Part shown: piece by piece, positions 20,390 to 32,538 of the stretch | Layout: each line of letters begins with the position of its first letter | Position numbering within the stretch: the first letter of the stretch is position 1 | From: Alphaproteobacteria bacterium | GTDB lineage: Bacteria; Pseudomonadota; Alphaproteobacteria; Reyranellales; Reyranellaceae | Direction: 5' to 3' | Assembly: GCA_019635875.1 (NCBI GenBank) | Contig: JAHBYP010000001.1 | Span: forward strand, 1,054,001-1,118,000 | DNA: 64,000 bases | Translations under genes and position numbers: made by a program | Notes under the pieces: generated by a model | What the model was told of the DNA's origin: nothing | Databases searched by the model: none | What the model saw: only the letters and a program-made list of their open reading frames with translations

Positions 20390-21318
20390 GTAAGCGCGTC
20401 GCGGTCCTCAAGGGCGGCTGGTCGCCCGAGCGCGAGGTCTCGCTGGTCACCGGCCGCGAATGCGCCGCCGGGCTGCGCAGCGCCGGCTACGACGTGACCG
20501 AGATCGACGTCACGCGCGACCTGCCGATGCTGATCGAGGCGCTGCGCCCGGCCGAGGGTGGCGGCCCGGAGGTTGTATTCAACGCGCTGCACGGCAAGTG
20601 GGGCGAGGATGGATGCATACAGGGCGTGCTCGCCATTCTGGGTGTGCCATACACCCACTCCGCCGTGCTGCCCTCGGCCGTGGCGATGGACAAGCCGCTG
20701 TCGCGCCACATCTTCAGGTCGCTCGGCATGCGCTGCGCCGACGGAATGGTGATCGAGCGCCGCGCGCTGCTGACGGGCGATCCGATGGCCAGGCCCTATG
20801 TCGTGAAACCGATCGACCAGGGCTCGAGCATCGGGGTGCATATCGTGCGCCACGGCGACAATCTCGCGGTCGTCGAGTCGGCCGAGGCCAGGTTCGGCGA
20901 ACGCGTGCTGATCGAGCGTTACGTGCCCGGCCGCGAGCTCACGGTGGCGGTGCTGGGTGATCGCGCGCTGGCCGTGACCGAGCTGCGCCCGACCGTGGCG
21001 TTCTACGACTACGAGGCAAAGTATACCGACGGCGTCACCCAGCATCTCGTGCCGGCACCGATTCCCGATGCCGTACGCGATCTGGCGATGGACTGGGCGC
21101 TGTCGGCACATCGCGCACTGGGTTGCGCGGGCCTGACGCGCTCGGATTTCCGCTGGGACGACAGCCAGCCCGGCACCGACGGGCTGGTGATTCTCGAGCT
21201 CAACACCCAGCCCGGCATGACGCCGCTGTCGCTGGCGCCGGAACAGGCGAAGTGGGTCGGCATCGAGTTCCCGCAACTCGTGGCCTGGATGGTGGAGAAC
21301 GCGCGATGCCCGCCGTAA
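20386..21318 (+). CDS. ddl: D-alanine:D-alanine ligase
   Basis: A 310-residue ATP-grasp ligase making the D-Ala-D-Ala used by MurF. Motifs: [15 protein letters not shown] at the N-terminus (with the glutamate E16 that contacts substrate), [30 protein letters not shown], and C-terminal [14 protein letters not shown]. It overlaps murB by 4 bases and ftsQ by 13 bases. The length is typical of ddlB inside dcw clusters. Confidence 0.96.
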
Positions 21319-22391
21319 CCACCACGCCCTTCGGCAAGGACATCGATGTCCGCCCGCGTCGCGGCGCCGCGCGGCGACCGGGTGCGCCGCGTCCCGGAAC
21401 GGCACGTCCTTCGCACGGCCGCAAGAACGCACGCCGGCGTCTTCCCCTGCGGATCTCGTGGCGCAGCGCACTCATCCTCGGCGTCGTCGTCATGACCCTG
21501 GGAGGCGGTGCGATCGCCGGCTACGCGCTGTGGAAGAGCGGCGCCGTCGACGACGGCAAGGCGTGGGTCGAGCGGATCGCCAATCGCGTGACCGGCTTCG
21601 CCCCGTTTCCTCTCGAGGATGTCACCGTCGAGGGCCGCAAGCACGTCACCAAGGACGCGGTCTTGAAGGCGCTCAACGCCGCCCGCGGCGATTCGCTGCT
21701 GACCGTCGACCTGCACGGCGCGCGCGAACGGCTGGAGCGCATCGAGTGGGTCGAGTACGCGGCCGTCGAGCGGCGCTGGCCCGACACCATTCATGTCGCG
21801 CTGCGCGAGCGCCAGGCGGTGGCGCTGTGGCAGTCGACAAGCGTCGGCACCGACGGCCGGAGCGTCACCGAGTACATCCTGATCGACCGCTTTGGCCGCA
21901 GGGTGCGCACCGTCGATCCGGCGGAAAGCTCGGTGCGGCTGTTGCTTGCGGGCGAGGGTGCGCCCGAGCAGGTGGCCGGGCTGTTCCTGCTGCTGCAGGA
22001 CGCCAGGCCGATCGCCGACAGGTTGCGCGCCGCGGTCTTCGTCGGCCAGCGCCGCTGGAACCTGATCCTCGACGGCGATCTGCAGATCCGCCTGCCGGAA
22101 GAAGGTGCGGGCGAGGCCCTCAAGCGCGTCCTCGAGCTGGACCGCAGCGACCAATTGTTGGCGCGCGACCTCTCGGTGATCGACCTTCGGCTGCCCGATC
22201 GCATCACCCTGCGCCGTGCCGGTGCGCCCGATCCCCTGCTGTCGGTCGGACCGCGCCGCGAATCCCCACCGCCATCACCGCCGGCGGCGACCGGCGGTCC
22301 GGCGAGATCTCCCGTCGCCAGGCCCCCGGCGACGCCACCCGCCCCCAACGGCAAGCCGCGCGGCGTCAAGCCCGCCGGCCAGAAGACTTGA
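21306..22391 (+). CDS. ftsQ: Cell division protein FtsQ
   Basis: A 361-residue bitopic protein: basic cytoplasmic N-terminus (~1-50, Arg-rich), one transmembrane segment (~55-75), a POTRA domain (~102-170, [23 protein letters not shown]), a beta domain, and an unusual Pro/Ala-rich C-terminal tail (~315-361). FtsQ recruits FtsB and FtsL to the divisome. The start at 21306 gives the expected cytoplasmic tail and overlaps ddl by 13 bases. Confidence 0.93.
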   Translation: MPAVTTTPFGKDIDVRPRRGAARRPGAPRPGTARPSHGRKNARRRLPLRISWRSALILGVVVMTLGGGAIAGYALWKSGAVDDGKAWVERIANRVTGFAPFPLEDVTVEGRKHVTKDAVLKALNAARGDSLLTVDLHGARERLERIEWVEYAAVERRWPDTIHVALRERQAVALWQSTSVGTDGRSVTEYILIDRFGRRVRTVDPAESSVRLLLAGEGAPEQVAGLFLLLQDARPIADRLRAAVFVGQRRWNLILDGDLQIRLPEEGAGEALKRVLELDRSDQLLARDLSVIDLRLPDRITLRRAGAPDPLLSVGPRRESPPPSPPAATGGPARSPVARPPATPPAPNGKPRGVKPAGQKT

Positions 22392-22403
22392 AGGGTAAGT
22401 ACA

Positions 22404-23642
22404 GTGATCAAGGCGAGGAACGGTATCGTCGCGGCGCTCGACATCGGCACCAGCAAGGTCGTCTGCTTCGTGGCGCGGATTGACGGCTCCGGCCTGCGCG
22501 TCATCGGTATCGGCCAGCACCACTCGACCGGCCTGCGCTCCGGCAACATCGTCGACATGGAGGCGGCCACGCGGGCGATCTCCTCGGCGGTCAGCGCGGC
22601 GGAGGAGATGTGCGGCGAGACCGTGCGCGAGGTGCTGGTGGGCGTCGGCGGCGGCCAGCCGGCCTCGCACAACCAGCAGCTCGACGTGCAGGTCGGCAAT
22701 CACGAGATCGGCGAGCGCGACGTGCGTCGCCTGCTGTCGCAGGTGCATTTGCCGGCGGAGACCGCCGACCGCGACCTGATCCACACCCTGCCGATCGGCT
22801 ACACCGTCGACGGCTCGGCGGTGGTCGAGCCGCGCGGCATGTATGGCGAGCGGCTGGGCGGACAGGTCCATCTGGTGACGGCGGCCACCGGCGCGATGCG
22901 CAACCTCGCGATATGCATCAAGCGCGCCCATCTCGACATCGCCGACCGGGTCGTCTCGGCCTATGCCTCGGGACTTGCCTCTCTGGTGTCCGACGAACGC
23001 AATCTCGGCGCCACGCTGATCGACATGGGCGGCGGCACGACCTCGATCGCCGTTTTCTATGACGGGCACCTGGTGCACGTCGATTCGATCCCGATCGGCG
23101 GCATGCACGTGACCAGCGACATCGCCCGCGGCCTGTCGACGCCGATCGCCGATGCCGAGCGCATGAAGACCCTGATCGGCCGCGCCCGCGCCAAGCCCAA
23201 CGACGAGTACGACATCATCGACGTGCCACTGATCGGCGAGCAGGAGCGCACGACGCCGAACCACGTGCCGCGCAGCATCCTGGTCGGCATCATCCGCCCG
23301 CGCATCGAGGAGACCTTCGAGCTGGTGCGCAGCCGGCTGGAGGCCAGCGGCGTCGATCGCCTGGCCGGTGGCCGCGCCGTCCTCGTCGGCGGCGCCAGCC
23401 AGCTCGACGGGCTGGCCGACGTCGCCGCCGACATCCTCAAGAAGAAGGTGCGCATCGGCGGTCCGATTCGCGTCGCCGGCTTGGCGGAATCGACCGGCGG
23501 CCCGGCCTATGCCGCCTGCGCCGGCCTGCTGGTCCACGCCGCCCAGCAGGCCATCAGCCAGCCGCAGCAGGCGGCCCAGACGACGGAGCCCCCGGTCGGG
23601 CGCTTGGGGCGAATTGGCAGTTGGATACGTGAGAACTTTTAG
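22404..23642 (+). CDS. ftsA: Cell division protein FtsA
   Basis: A 412-residue actin-family ATPase that tethers FtsZ to the membrane. Phosphate-1 motif ALDIGTSKVVCFV (~11-23); the SHS2 subdomain follows; LIDMGGGTTSIAVF is the phosphate-2 motif; VLVGGASQLDGL is the adenosine motif. The last residues (RLGRIGSWIRENF) form the amphipathic membrane-targeting helix. The start is GTG at 22404. A 136-base gap precedes ftsZ. Confidence 0.97.
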   Translation: MIKARNGIVAALDIGTSKVVCFVARIDGSGLRVIGIGQHHSTGLRSGNIVDMEAATRAISSAVSAAEEMCGETVREVLVGVGGGQPASHNQQLDVQVGNHEIGERDVRRLLSQVHLPAETADRDLIHTLPIGYTVDGSAVVEPRGMYGERLGGQVHLVTAATGAMRNLAICIKRAHLDIADRVVSAYASGLASLVSDERNLGATLIDMGGGTTSIAVFYDGHLVHVDSIPIGGMHVTSDIARGLSTPIADAERMKTLIGRARAKPNDEYDIIDVPLIGEQERTTPNHVPRSILVGIIRPRIEETFELVRSRLEASGVDRLAGGRAVLVGGASQLDGLADVAADILKKKVRIGGPIRVAGLAESTGGPAYAACAGLLVHAAQQAISQPQQAAQTTEPPVGRLGRIGSWIRENF

Positions 23643-23778
23643 TCTAGAATCTCAGATGGGACTGGCACTCCCCACTTGACCGGCAAAAGAATCGCCGGCG
23701 CCGTCGACGGTCACACAAACAAGCACCGCGACGTCATCCAACGAAGATCACCCCTCGTCTACGTGTGGAGACAATGCC
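23643..23778 (+). promoter_or_regulatory. ftsA-ftsZ intergenic region with two GANTC sites
   Basis: This is the only sizeable gap inside the division cluster, so a separate ftsZ promoter is likely. It holds two GAATC sites (23647-23651 and 23689-23693), which match GANTC, the CcrM methylation target of alphaproteobacteria. A TTGACC hexamer occurs at 23676, but no good -10 lies at the right distance. Confidence 0.4.
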
Positions 23779-25464
23779 ATGACGATTAGCTTGTCGCTCC
23801 CACAGCAGGAGTCCGACCTTAAGCCGCGTATCACCGTGATCGGTGTGGGCGGCGCCGGCGGCAATGCTGTGAACAACATGATCAGCTCGGCTCTTGAAGG
23901 CGTGGAGTTCGTGGTCGCCAACACGGACGCCCAAGCCCTCGGGCAGTCGCTGGCCGATCGCCGAATCCAGCTCGGTATCAGCATCACCCAGGGTCTCGGC
24001 GCCGGCGCGCGCCCGGCCGTGGGTAAGCAGGCGGCGGAAGAGGCGCTGCCCGAGATCATGCAGGCCCTCGAAGGGTCCAACATGGTCTTCGTCACCGCCG
24101 GCATGGGCGGCGGCACGGGCACCGGCGCCGCACCGGTGATCGCCCAGGCCGCGCGCGACCAGGGCATCCTGACCGTGGGCGTGGTGACCAAGCCCTTCCA
24201 CTTCGAAGGGCGCCGGCGCATGACGATGGCCGACGACGGCATCTCCGAGCTGGAGAAGTACGTCGACACGCTGATCATCATTCCCAATCAGAACCTGTTC
24301 AAGATCGCCAACGAGAAGACGACCTTCGCCGACGCGTTCAAGATGGCGGACGACGTCCTCTACTCGGGCGTGCGCGGCGTCACCGACCTGATGGTGATGC
24401 CCGGCCTGATCAACCTCGACTTCGCCGACATCCGCACCGTGATGGGCGAGATGGGCAAGGCGATGATGGGCACGGGCGAGGCCGAGGGCCCGGATCGCGC
24501 CAAGGCGGCGGCCGAAGCGGCGATCTCCAACCCATTGCTGGAAGATGCCTCGATGAAGGGCGCCAAGGGCGTCCTGATCAACATCACCGGCGGTCTCGAC
24601 ATGACCCTGCTCGAGGTCGACGAGGCGGCCAACCGCATCCGCGAGGAAGTCGACCCCGACGCCGACATCATCTTCGGCTCGACCTTCGATGCCGCCATGC
24701 AGGGCCGTATGCGGGTTTCGGTTGTCGCCACCGGCATTTCCGCGGCGGTCATGACGCAGCCGCAGCCGACCATCATCAGCATGGACAATCGTTCCATGCA
24801 GACCGGTCAGCCGCATCTGCAGCGCGTCATCACGCCGCAACGCCCGCCCTCGGCCTATGCGACGATTCCGCAGGCGCCGCCGACCGTGGCGCCCGCTCCC
24901 GTGCCGCCGGCACCGCCGGTCATGACACCGCCCTCGCCGCCGGTGGCCGAAGCCGCCGCGCCGGAGATGGTCGAGATGGCGGCCCCGCAGCCGGTCGTGG
25001 AACTTGAGCCGGTCACGGAAATGAAGGTGGCCGAGCCGGTTCCGGAAATGGCCGCGCCGACGCCGGCACCCGTGGAGCTGCCCCTGACGGCGCCCGTCGT
25101 CGAGCCGACGATCGCCGCTGCGCCTCGCATCGAGCCTGTCGCGCGGCCCGCGCCGGTGGCCAAGCCGATTCCGATGGCGGTCAGGACGCCAGATCCCAAT
25201 CGCGCGCCCACCGTGGCGACCAAGGGGCCGAGCCTTTTCCAGAAGATGACCGGCCTGATCGGCGGCGGCAGCCGGCCGGCGGTGGGACCGGAGCCGGCCG
25301 GGGAACCACAGCGGATCATCGAGCCGGCGCCGCCACAGCGCCCGGCGGCGACGATTACGGCGATTCAGCCGCCCCTCAGCGGGCTGGACGCCAATCGGGC
25401 CAAGGCGGCGCGCGACGAAGACGATCTGCAGATTCCCGCGTTCCTGCGCCGCCAGGCGAATTGA
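23779..25464 (+). CDS. ftsZ: Cell division GTPase FtsZ
   Basis: A 561-residue tubulin homologue that polymerises into the Z ring. GTP-binding signature GGGTGTG at 110-116; NTDAQAL and [18 protein letters not shown] are also typical. The GTPase core ends near residue 325. A linker of about 220 residues, very rich in Pro, Ala, Val and Glu, separates it from the conserved C-terminal peptide [10 protein letters not shown], which binds FtsA and other partners. Long linkers are usual in alphaproteobacterial FtsZ. It has its own upstream gap and a strong terminator downstream. Confidence 0.98.
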   Translation: MTISLSLPQQESDLKPRITVIGVGGAGGNAVNNMISSALEGVEFVVANTDAQALGQSLADRRIQLGISITQGLGAGARPAVGKQAAEEALPEIMQALEGSNMVFVTAGMGGGTGTGAAPVIAQAARDQGILTVGVVTKPFHFEGRRRMTMADDGISELEKYVDTLIIIPNQNLFKIANEKTTFADAFKMADDVLYSGVRGVTDLMVMPGLINLDFADIRTVMGEMGKAMMGTGEAEGPDRAKAAAEAAISNPLLEDASMKGAKGVLINITGGLDMTLLEVDEAANRIREEVDPDADIIFGSTFDAAMQGRMRVSVVATGISAAVMTQPQPTIISMDNRSMQTGQPHLQRVITPQRPPSAYATIPQAPPTVAPAPVPPAPPVMTPPSPPVAEAAAPEMVEMAAPQPVVELEPVTEMKVAEPVPEMAAPTPAPVELPLTAPVVEPTIAAAPRIEPVARPAPVAKPIPMAVRTPDPNRAPTVATKGPSLFQKMTGLIGGGSRPAVGPEPAGEPQRIIEPAPPQRPAATITAIQPPLSGLDANRAKAARDEDDLQIPAFLRRQAN

Positions 25465-25469
25465 CGGTG

Positions 25470-25494
25470 CGACCGGGCGTCCCGCGCCCGGTCG
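25470..25494 (+). other. GC-rich hairpin just after ftsZ
   Basis: A perfect 10-bp stem, CGACCGGGCG (25470-25479) with CGCCCGGTCG (25485-25494), and a 5-base loop, begins 6 bases after the ftsZ stop. No T-run follows. It probably protects the 3' end of the transcript or aids the true terminator 28 bases further on. Confidence 0.6.
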
Positions 25495-25521
25495 AGATCC
25501 GTATCTCCACACGATGACTTC

Positions 25522-25549
25522 CGGGGGCCCTCGCGCCCCCGTTTTCTTT
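25522..25549 (+). terminator. Rho-independent terminator after ftsZ
   Basis: Stem CGGGGGC (25522-25528) with GCCCCCG (25535-25541), a 6-base loop, then TTTTCTTT (25542-25549). This is a textbook intrinsic terminator and marks the end of the dcw transcription unit. bamD must therefore have its own promoter; TATAAG at 25562-25567 is a possible -10, though no good -35 pairs with it. Confidence 0.85.
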
Positions 25550-25610
25550 GCCGTCCTGTGCTATAAGCCGGGCTGCCGGCGGTCCCCCGCGGCGGTGCGA
25601 CGGAAGATCC

Positions 25611-26464
25611 ATGACAGACAGGACGAGGCTGGCGATGCGACGGTACGCAGGGGCGGCGGCGAGGGCGCTGGCATTGGCGACGACACTGGCGCTCGGCGCC
25701 TGCGGCCTGTTCGGCGGCAGCGACGACGACAGGAACTATGCCGAGGCACCGGTCGAGCAGCTCTACAATCGCGCGCTCGATGCGCTGGGCGCCAGCGACT
25801 ACAAGTCCGCCGCCAAAGGCTTCGAGGAGGTCGATCGCCAGCACCCTTATTCGGTCTGGGCGGTCAAGGCGCAGTTGATGACGGCCTTCGCCTATTACCA
25901 GTCCAACAAATACGACGACGCGATCATCGCGCTCGACCGCTTCATCCAACTGCACCCTGGCCACCGTGACGTGCCCTACGCCTACTATCTGAAGGCGCTC
26001 TGCTACTACGAGCAGATCTCCGATGTCGGCCGCGATCAGCGGATGACGGAGCAGGCACTGAACACGCTGGGCGAGGTGGTGAAGCGCTTTCCCGACACAC
26101 CCTATGCCCGCGACGCGCGCCTGAAGATCGACCTCGCCGTCGACCATCTCGGCGGCAAGGAGATGGAGGTCGGCCGCTTCTACCAGACGCGCAAGCAATG
26201 GGTCGCGGCGATCAACCGCTACCGCCGAGTTATCGAGCAGTACCAGACCACGACGCACACGCCGGAGGCGCTGCACCGGCTGGTCGAGAGCTACCTCGCG
26301 CTCGGCGTTGTCAACGAGGCCAAGATGGCAGCCGCCGTGCTGGGGCACAATTTTCCAGGCAGCGACTGGTACGCCGACAGCTACTTCCTGCTCGAAGGCG
26401 TCGACCTGCGCCCGGAGAAGGACGACCGCTCCTGGCTCGGCCGCATCTGGAAATCGATCTTCTG

Positions 26465-26465
<1 letters not shown>
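25611..26465 (+). CDS. bamD: Outer-membrane assembly lipoprotein BamD (ComL)
   Basis: A 284-residue TPR lipoprotein of the beta-barrel assembly machine. Signal peptide with lipobox LALGACG, lipidated Cys about residue 31; then five TPR-like repeats starting EQLYNRALDALGASDYKSAAKGFEEVDRQHP... The start at 25611 has GGAAG 4-5 bases upstream; an alternative ATG at 25635 would still leave a signal peptide. Its stop overlaps the recN ATG (TGATG). In many alphaproteobacteria lpxC sits between ftsZ and this gene; here it does not. Confidence 0.93.
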
Positions 26466-30318
<3,853 letters not shown>

Positions 30319-30448
30319 TCTTCGTGATCGCCTGTATGCGTACAGTCAGCAGTGCAATATTCTCTATGAACATTTTCTGGCCACTCGGGCGATCCGGACG
30401 TGTCTGCCAAGCGGCACCTATGCGTTGATTTTCAGCGCTCTTTCGCGG

Positions 30449-30477
30449 TTGACCCATCGCCGCCTTATGCATAGTTT
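30449..30477 (+). promoter_or_regulatory. Possible promoter for the membrane hydroxylase
   Basis: TTGACC (30449-30454), a 17-base spacer and TAGTTT (30472-30477) sit in a locally AT-richer part of the 238-base gap after ligA. The -10 is poor. Nothing else was found in this gap (30319-30556). Confidence 0.25.
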
Positions 30478-30556
30478 GATATCAACTTCGTCTTCCCGTG
30501 CATCGACCAGCATGCGCGGGCGTTCCTCCCCCGACGTGTTCCGAACCGCAGGCCCG

Positions 30557-31384
30557 ATGCTCACGGATCTCCTCCCGCCTTGGCTGTCCGTCGCCGTGGT
30601 CGCCTGGACGCTGCACATGGTCGTCTACCATGGCATCGCGCTGGGTTTTGACTGGCTGGACGCCACGGCCCGCCTGCAGCACTTCCGGGTGCGCCGGCCG
30701 GAGCGTCGCGGCTATGCGGCGCTGCTGCCGCGCGTGCTGTTCAACCAGTGCATCATCCTGCTGCCCTGCATGCTGGCGCTGGAGTGGACCGGATTGGCCT
30801 TCGTCGGCGAGCCGCAGCTCGATGCCAGCTGGTTCATCGCCTCGCTGCTGCTGATGGCCGTCGGCCATGACGTCGTGCAGTACGTCGGCCATCGCCTGAT
30901 GCACCGGCGTTCGCTGCTGCGCGTGCTGGGCCACCACGTCCATCACTCGACCGGCGCCAGCCGTGCCGTCAGCGCCTGCTACATGAGCGGGCCGGATTTC
31001 TTCCTCGAGATCGTGCTGCCCTACCTGCTGCCGCTGGTGCTGGTCGGCGGCGGCGGATCGGATCTGCTGTTCCACGTCGTTACCATGAGCCTGGGCGCGG
31101 TGGGCGGCCTGTACGAGCATTCCGGCTTCGATTTCGCCCGCGCGCTGCGCGGCGAGAAGTCGACGCCGCTGCGCACGACGATCTGCAACTTCATCGCCGA
31201 CAAGACCAGCAGCCATGCCCACGCCGAGCACCACCGGCGCTCCACGGTGAGCTTCAGCGACGGCTTCGGCAGCCCGGGCATCTGCGACACGCTGTTCCGC
31301 ACCCGCTGGGACCTGGCGGATGGCGCCACCGCGCCACCACAGGGCGCGCGACCTGCCCACAGCGAAGGCGGCGCCGCCGACTGA
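30557..31384 (+). CDS. Sterol desaturase / fatty-acid hydroxylase family membrane protein
   Basis: A membrane di-iron hydroxylase of about 275 residues. The eight-histidine pattern is present as HRLMH, HHVHH and, near the C-terminus, HAHAEHH. Several hydrophobic segments flank them. Relatives hydroxylate or desaturate lipids, sterols, hopanoids or carotenoids; the substrate here is unknown. I favour the start at 30557 (MLTDLLPPWLSV). An ATG at 30512 and one at 30425 are in frame, but they add Ser/Arg-rich sequence unlike the family, and none has a strong ribosome-binding site. Confidence 0.8.
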   Translation: MLTDLLPPWLSVAVVAWTLHMVVYHGIALGFDWLDATARLQHFRVRRPERRGYAALLPRVLFNQCIILLPCMLALEWTGLAFVGEPQLDASWFIASLLLMAVGHDVVQYVGHRLMHRRSLLRVLGHHVHHSTGASRAVSACYMSGPDFFLEIVLPYLLPLVLVGGGGSDLLFHVVTMSLGAVGGLYEHSGFDFARALRGEKSTPLRTTICNFIADKTSSHAHAEHHRRSTVSFSDGFGSPGICDTLFRTRWDLADGATAPPQGARPAHSEGGAAD

Positions 31385-31424
31385 CCAAACGTCGGCCGCA
31401 TTTATCCGCTCCTCATTGCGTATG

Positions 31425-31442
31425 TGACGTATTGTTACGTCA
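31425..31442. terminator. Small hairpin between convergent genes
   Basis: TGACGTA (31425-31431) and TACGTCA (31436-31442) form a perfect 7-bp stem with a TTGT loop, overlapping the stop codon of the dehydrogenase gene. It lies where transcription from both sides would meet, so a bidirectional termination role is possible, but the T-run is missing. Confidence 0.3.
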
Positions 31443-32417
31443 GTCCATCGGCACCGGCGTCAGCACCGGCCGCCCGGCGAAATGGGCGTCGAAGTTCGCC
31501 AGCGCCGTCTCGCCCATCGCCCGGTTGGCCTGGCGCGTGCCGCCGCCGAGGTGCGGCGTCATCACGACGTTCTCCAGCGTCATCAGCTTGGGATGGACGA
31601 CGGGCTCCTCCTCGAACACGTCCAGTGCCGCGCCGGCGATGACGCCGGCCTCGAGCGCGTCGGCCAGTGCCGCCTCGTCGACCGCCATGCCGCGCGAGAT
31701 GTTCACCACGTGGCCCAGCGGCCCGAGCTTCTTCAGCAGCTCCATGTCGATGATGTGCCTGTTCGAGGCGTCCGAGCGCAGGGCGACGATCAGGAAGTCC
31801 GACCACTCGGCCAGCGCCATGGCGCTCGGCAGGTAGGCCCAAGGCGCGTCCGGCCTTCTCGTGCGGCTGTGGTAGCCGATCTCGGCCTCGAAGGCGGCGA
31901 TGCGGGTGGCGATGCGCGCGCCGATCGCGCCCAGGCCGAGGATGCCGACCTTGGCGCCCTTCAGTCCGACGATCGGCGGCCACAGATGCGCGCCCCTGCG
32001 CTCCCAGCGCCCGGCGCGGATGTAGCGGTCGCCCTCCGCGATGCGCCGCGTCGAGGCCAGCAGCAGGCCGACCGCGATGTCGGCCACGGCGCTGGCGTTG
32101 GAGTCGGCGGCATTGGTGATGACGATGCCGCGCTCCCTGGCCGTCTTCAGGTCCATGCGCTCGAAGCCGGTGCCATAGCAGTGGATGATCTCGACGTTGG
32201 GCAGTGCGTCGAGCATTGGGCGGCCACCCTCGCCGATGCTGCCCACCGTGGCGATGGCGCGCACCCGCGCGCGAAAATCCTCAGGCACCATGTGCGGCGC
32301 GATCTCGCGGGTCGGGAACGGTCCGAACACGTCGAAGCGCTTCTTCAGCTCCTCGGTGAACCAGGGCGAGAAATGATAGAGCGCGAGCAGGCCGGGCTTC
32401 TCATCGGCGGACATCAC
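31440..32417 (-). CDS. D-isomer-specific 2-hydroxyacid dehydrogenase (glyoxylate/hydroxypyruvate reductase type)
   Basis: A 325-residue NAD(P)-dependent dehydrogenase. Rossmann motif GLGAIG at 161-166; catalytic R242 (NISRG), E271 (DVFEEEP) and H289 (TPHLGGG). The layout matches hydroxypyruvate/glyoxylate reductases and hydroxyphenylpyruvate reductases. The cofactor loop after the beta-2 strand contains YHSRTRR, where the basic residues favour NADP(H). The start is the first of two adjacent ATG codons. A palindromic repeat separates it from the aminopeptidase gene. Confidence 0.88.
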   Translation of the reverse strand: MMSADEKPGLLALYHFSPWFTEELKKRFDVFGPFPTREIAPHMVPEDFRARVRAIATVGSIGEGGRPMLDALPNVEIIHCYGTGFERMDLKTARERGIVITNAADSNASAVADIAVGLLLASTRRIAEGDRYIRAGRWERRGAHLWPPIVGLKGAKVGILGLGAIGARIATRIAAFEAEIGYHSRTRRPDAPWAYLPSAMALAEWSDFLIVALRSDASNRHIIDMELLKKLGPLGHVVNISRGMAVDEAALADALEAGVIAGAALDVFEEEPVVHPKLMTLENVVMTPHLGGGTRQANRAMGETALANFDAHFAGRPVLTPVPMD

Positions 32418-32425
32418 AAACCCCC

Positions 32426-32527
32426 GTCATCCTGAGCGCAGCGAAGGATCTCGCGGTATCGCGGTCACGTCGACGCGCAGTGTCCGTTGGCACCACCGCC
32501 AGATCCTTCGCTGTCGCTCAGGACGAC
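32426..32527. repeat. Dispersed palindromic repeat, family B, copy 1
   Basis: The left arm (32426-32451) begins GTCATCCTGAGCGCAGCGAA; the right arm (32501-32527) is its near-complement, ending TCAGGACGAC. The roughly 50-base centre contains CGCGGTATCGCGG and ACCACCGC, both shared with the copy at 47554-47654. It fills the gap between aminopeptidase P and the dehydrogenase. Confidence 0.85.
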
Positions 32528-32538
32528 GGCAATCGTTG

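Noticed and set aside
30425-30556. N-terminal extension of the membrane hydroxylase
   Set aside because: The added sequence is Ser/Arg-rich and overlaps the likely promoter region, so the later ATG was preferred, with some doubt.
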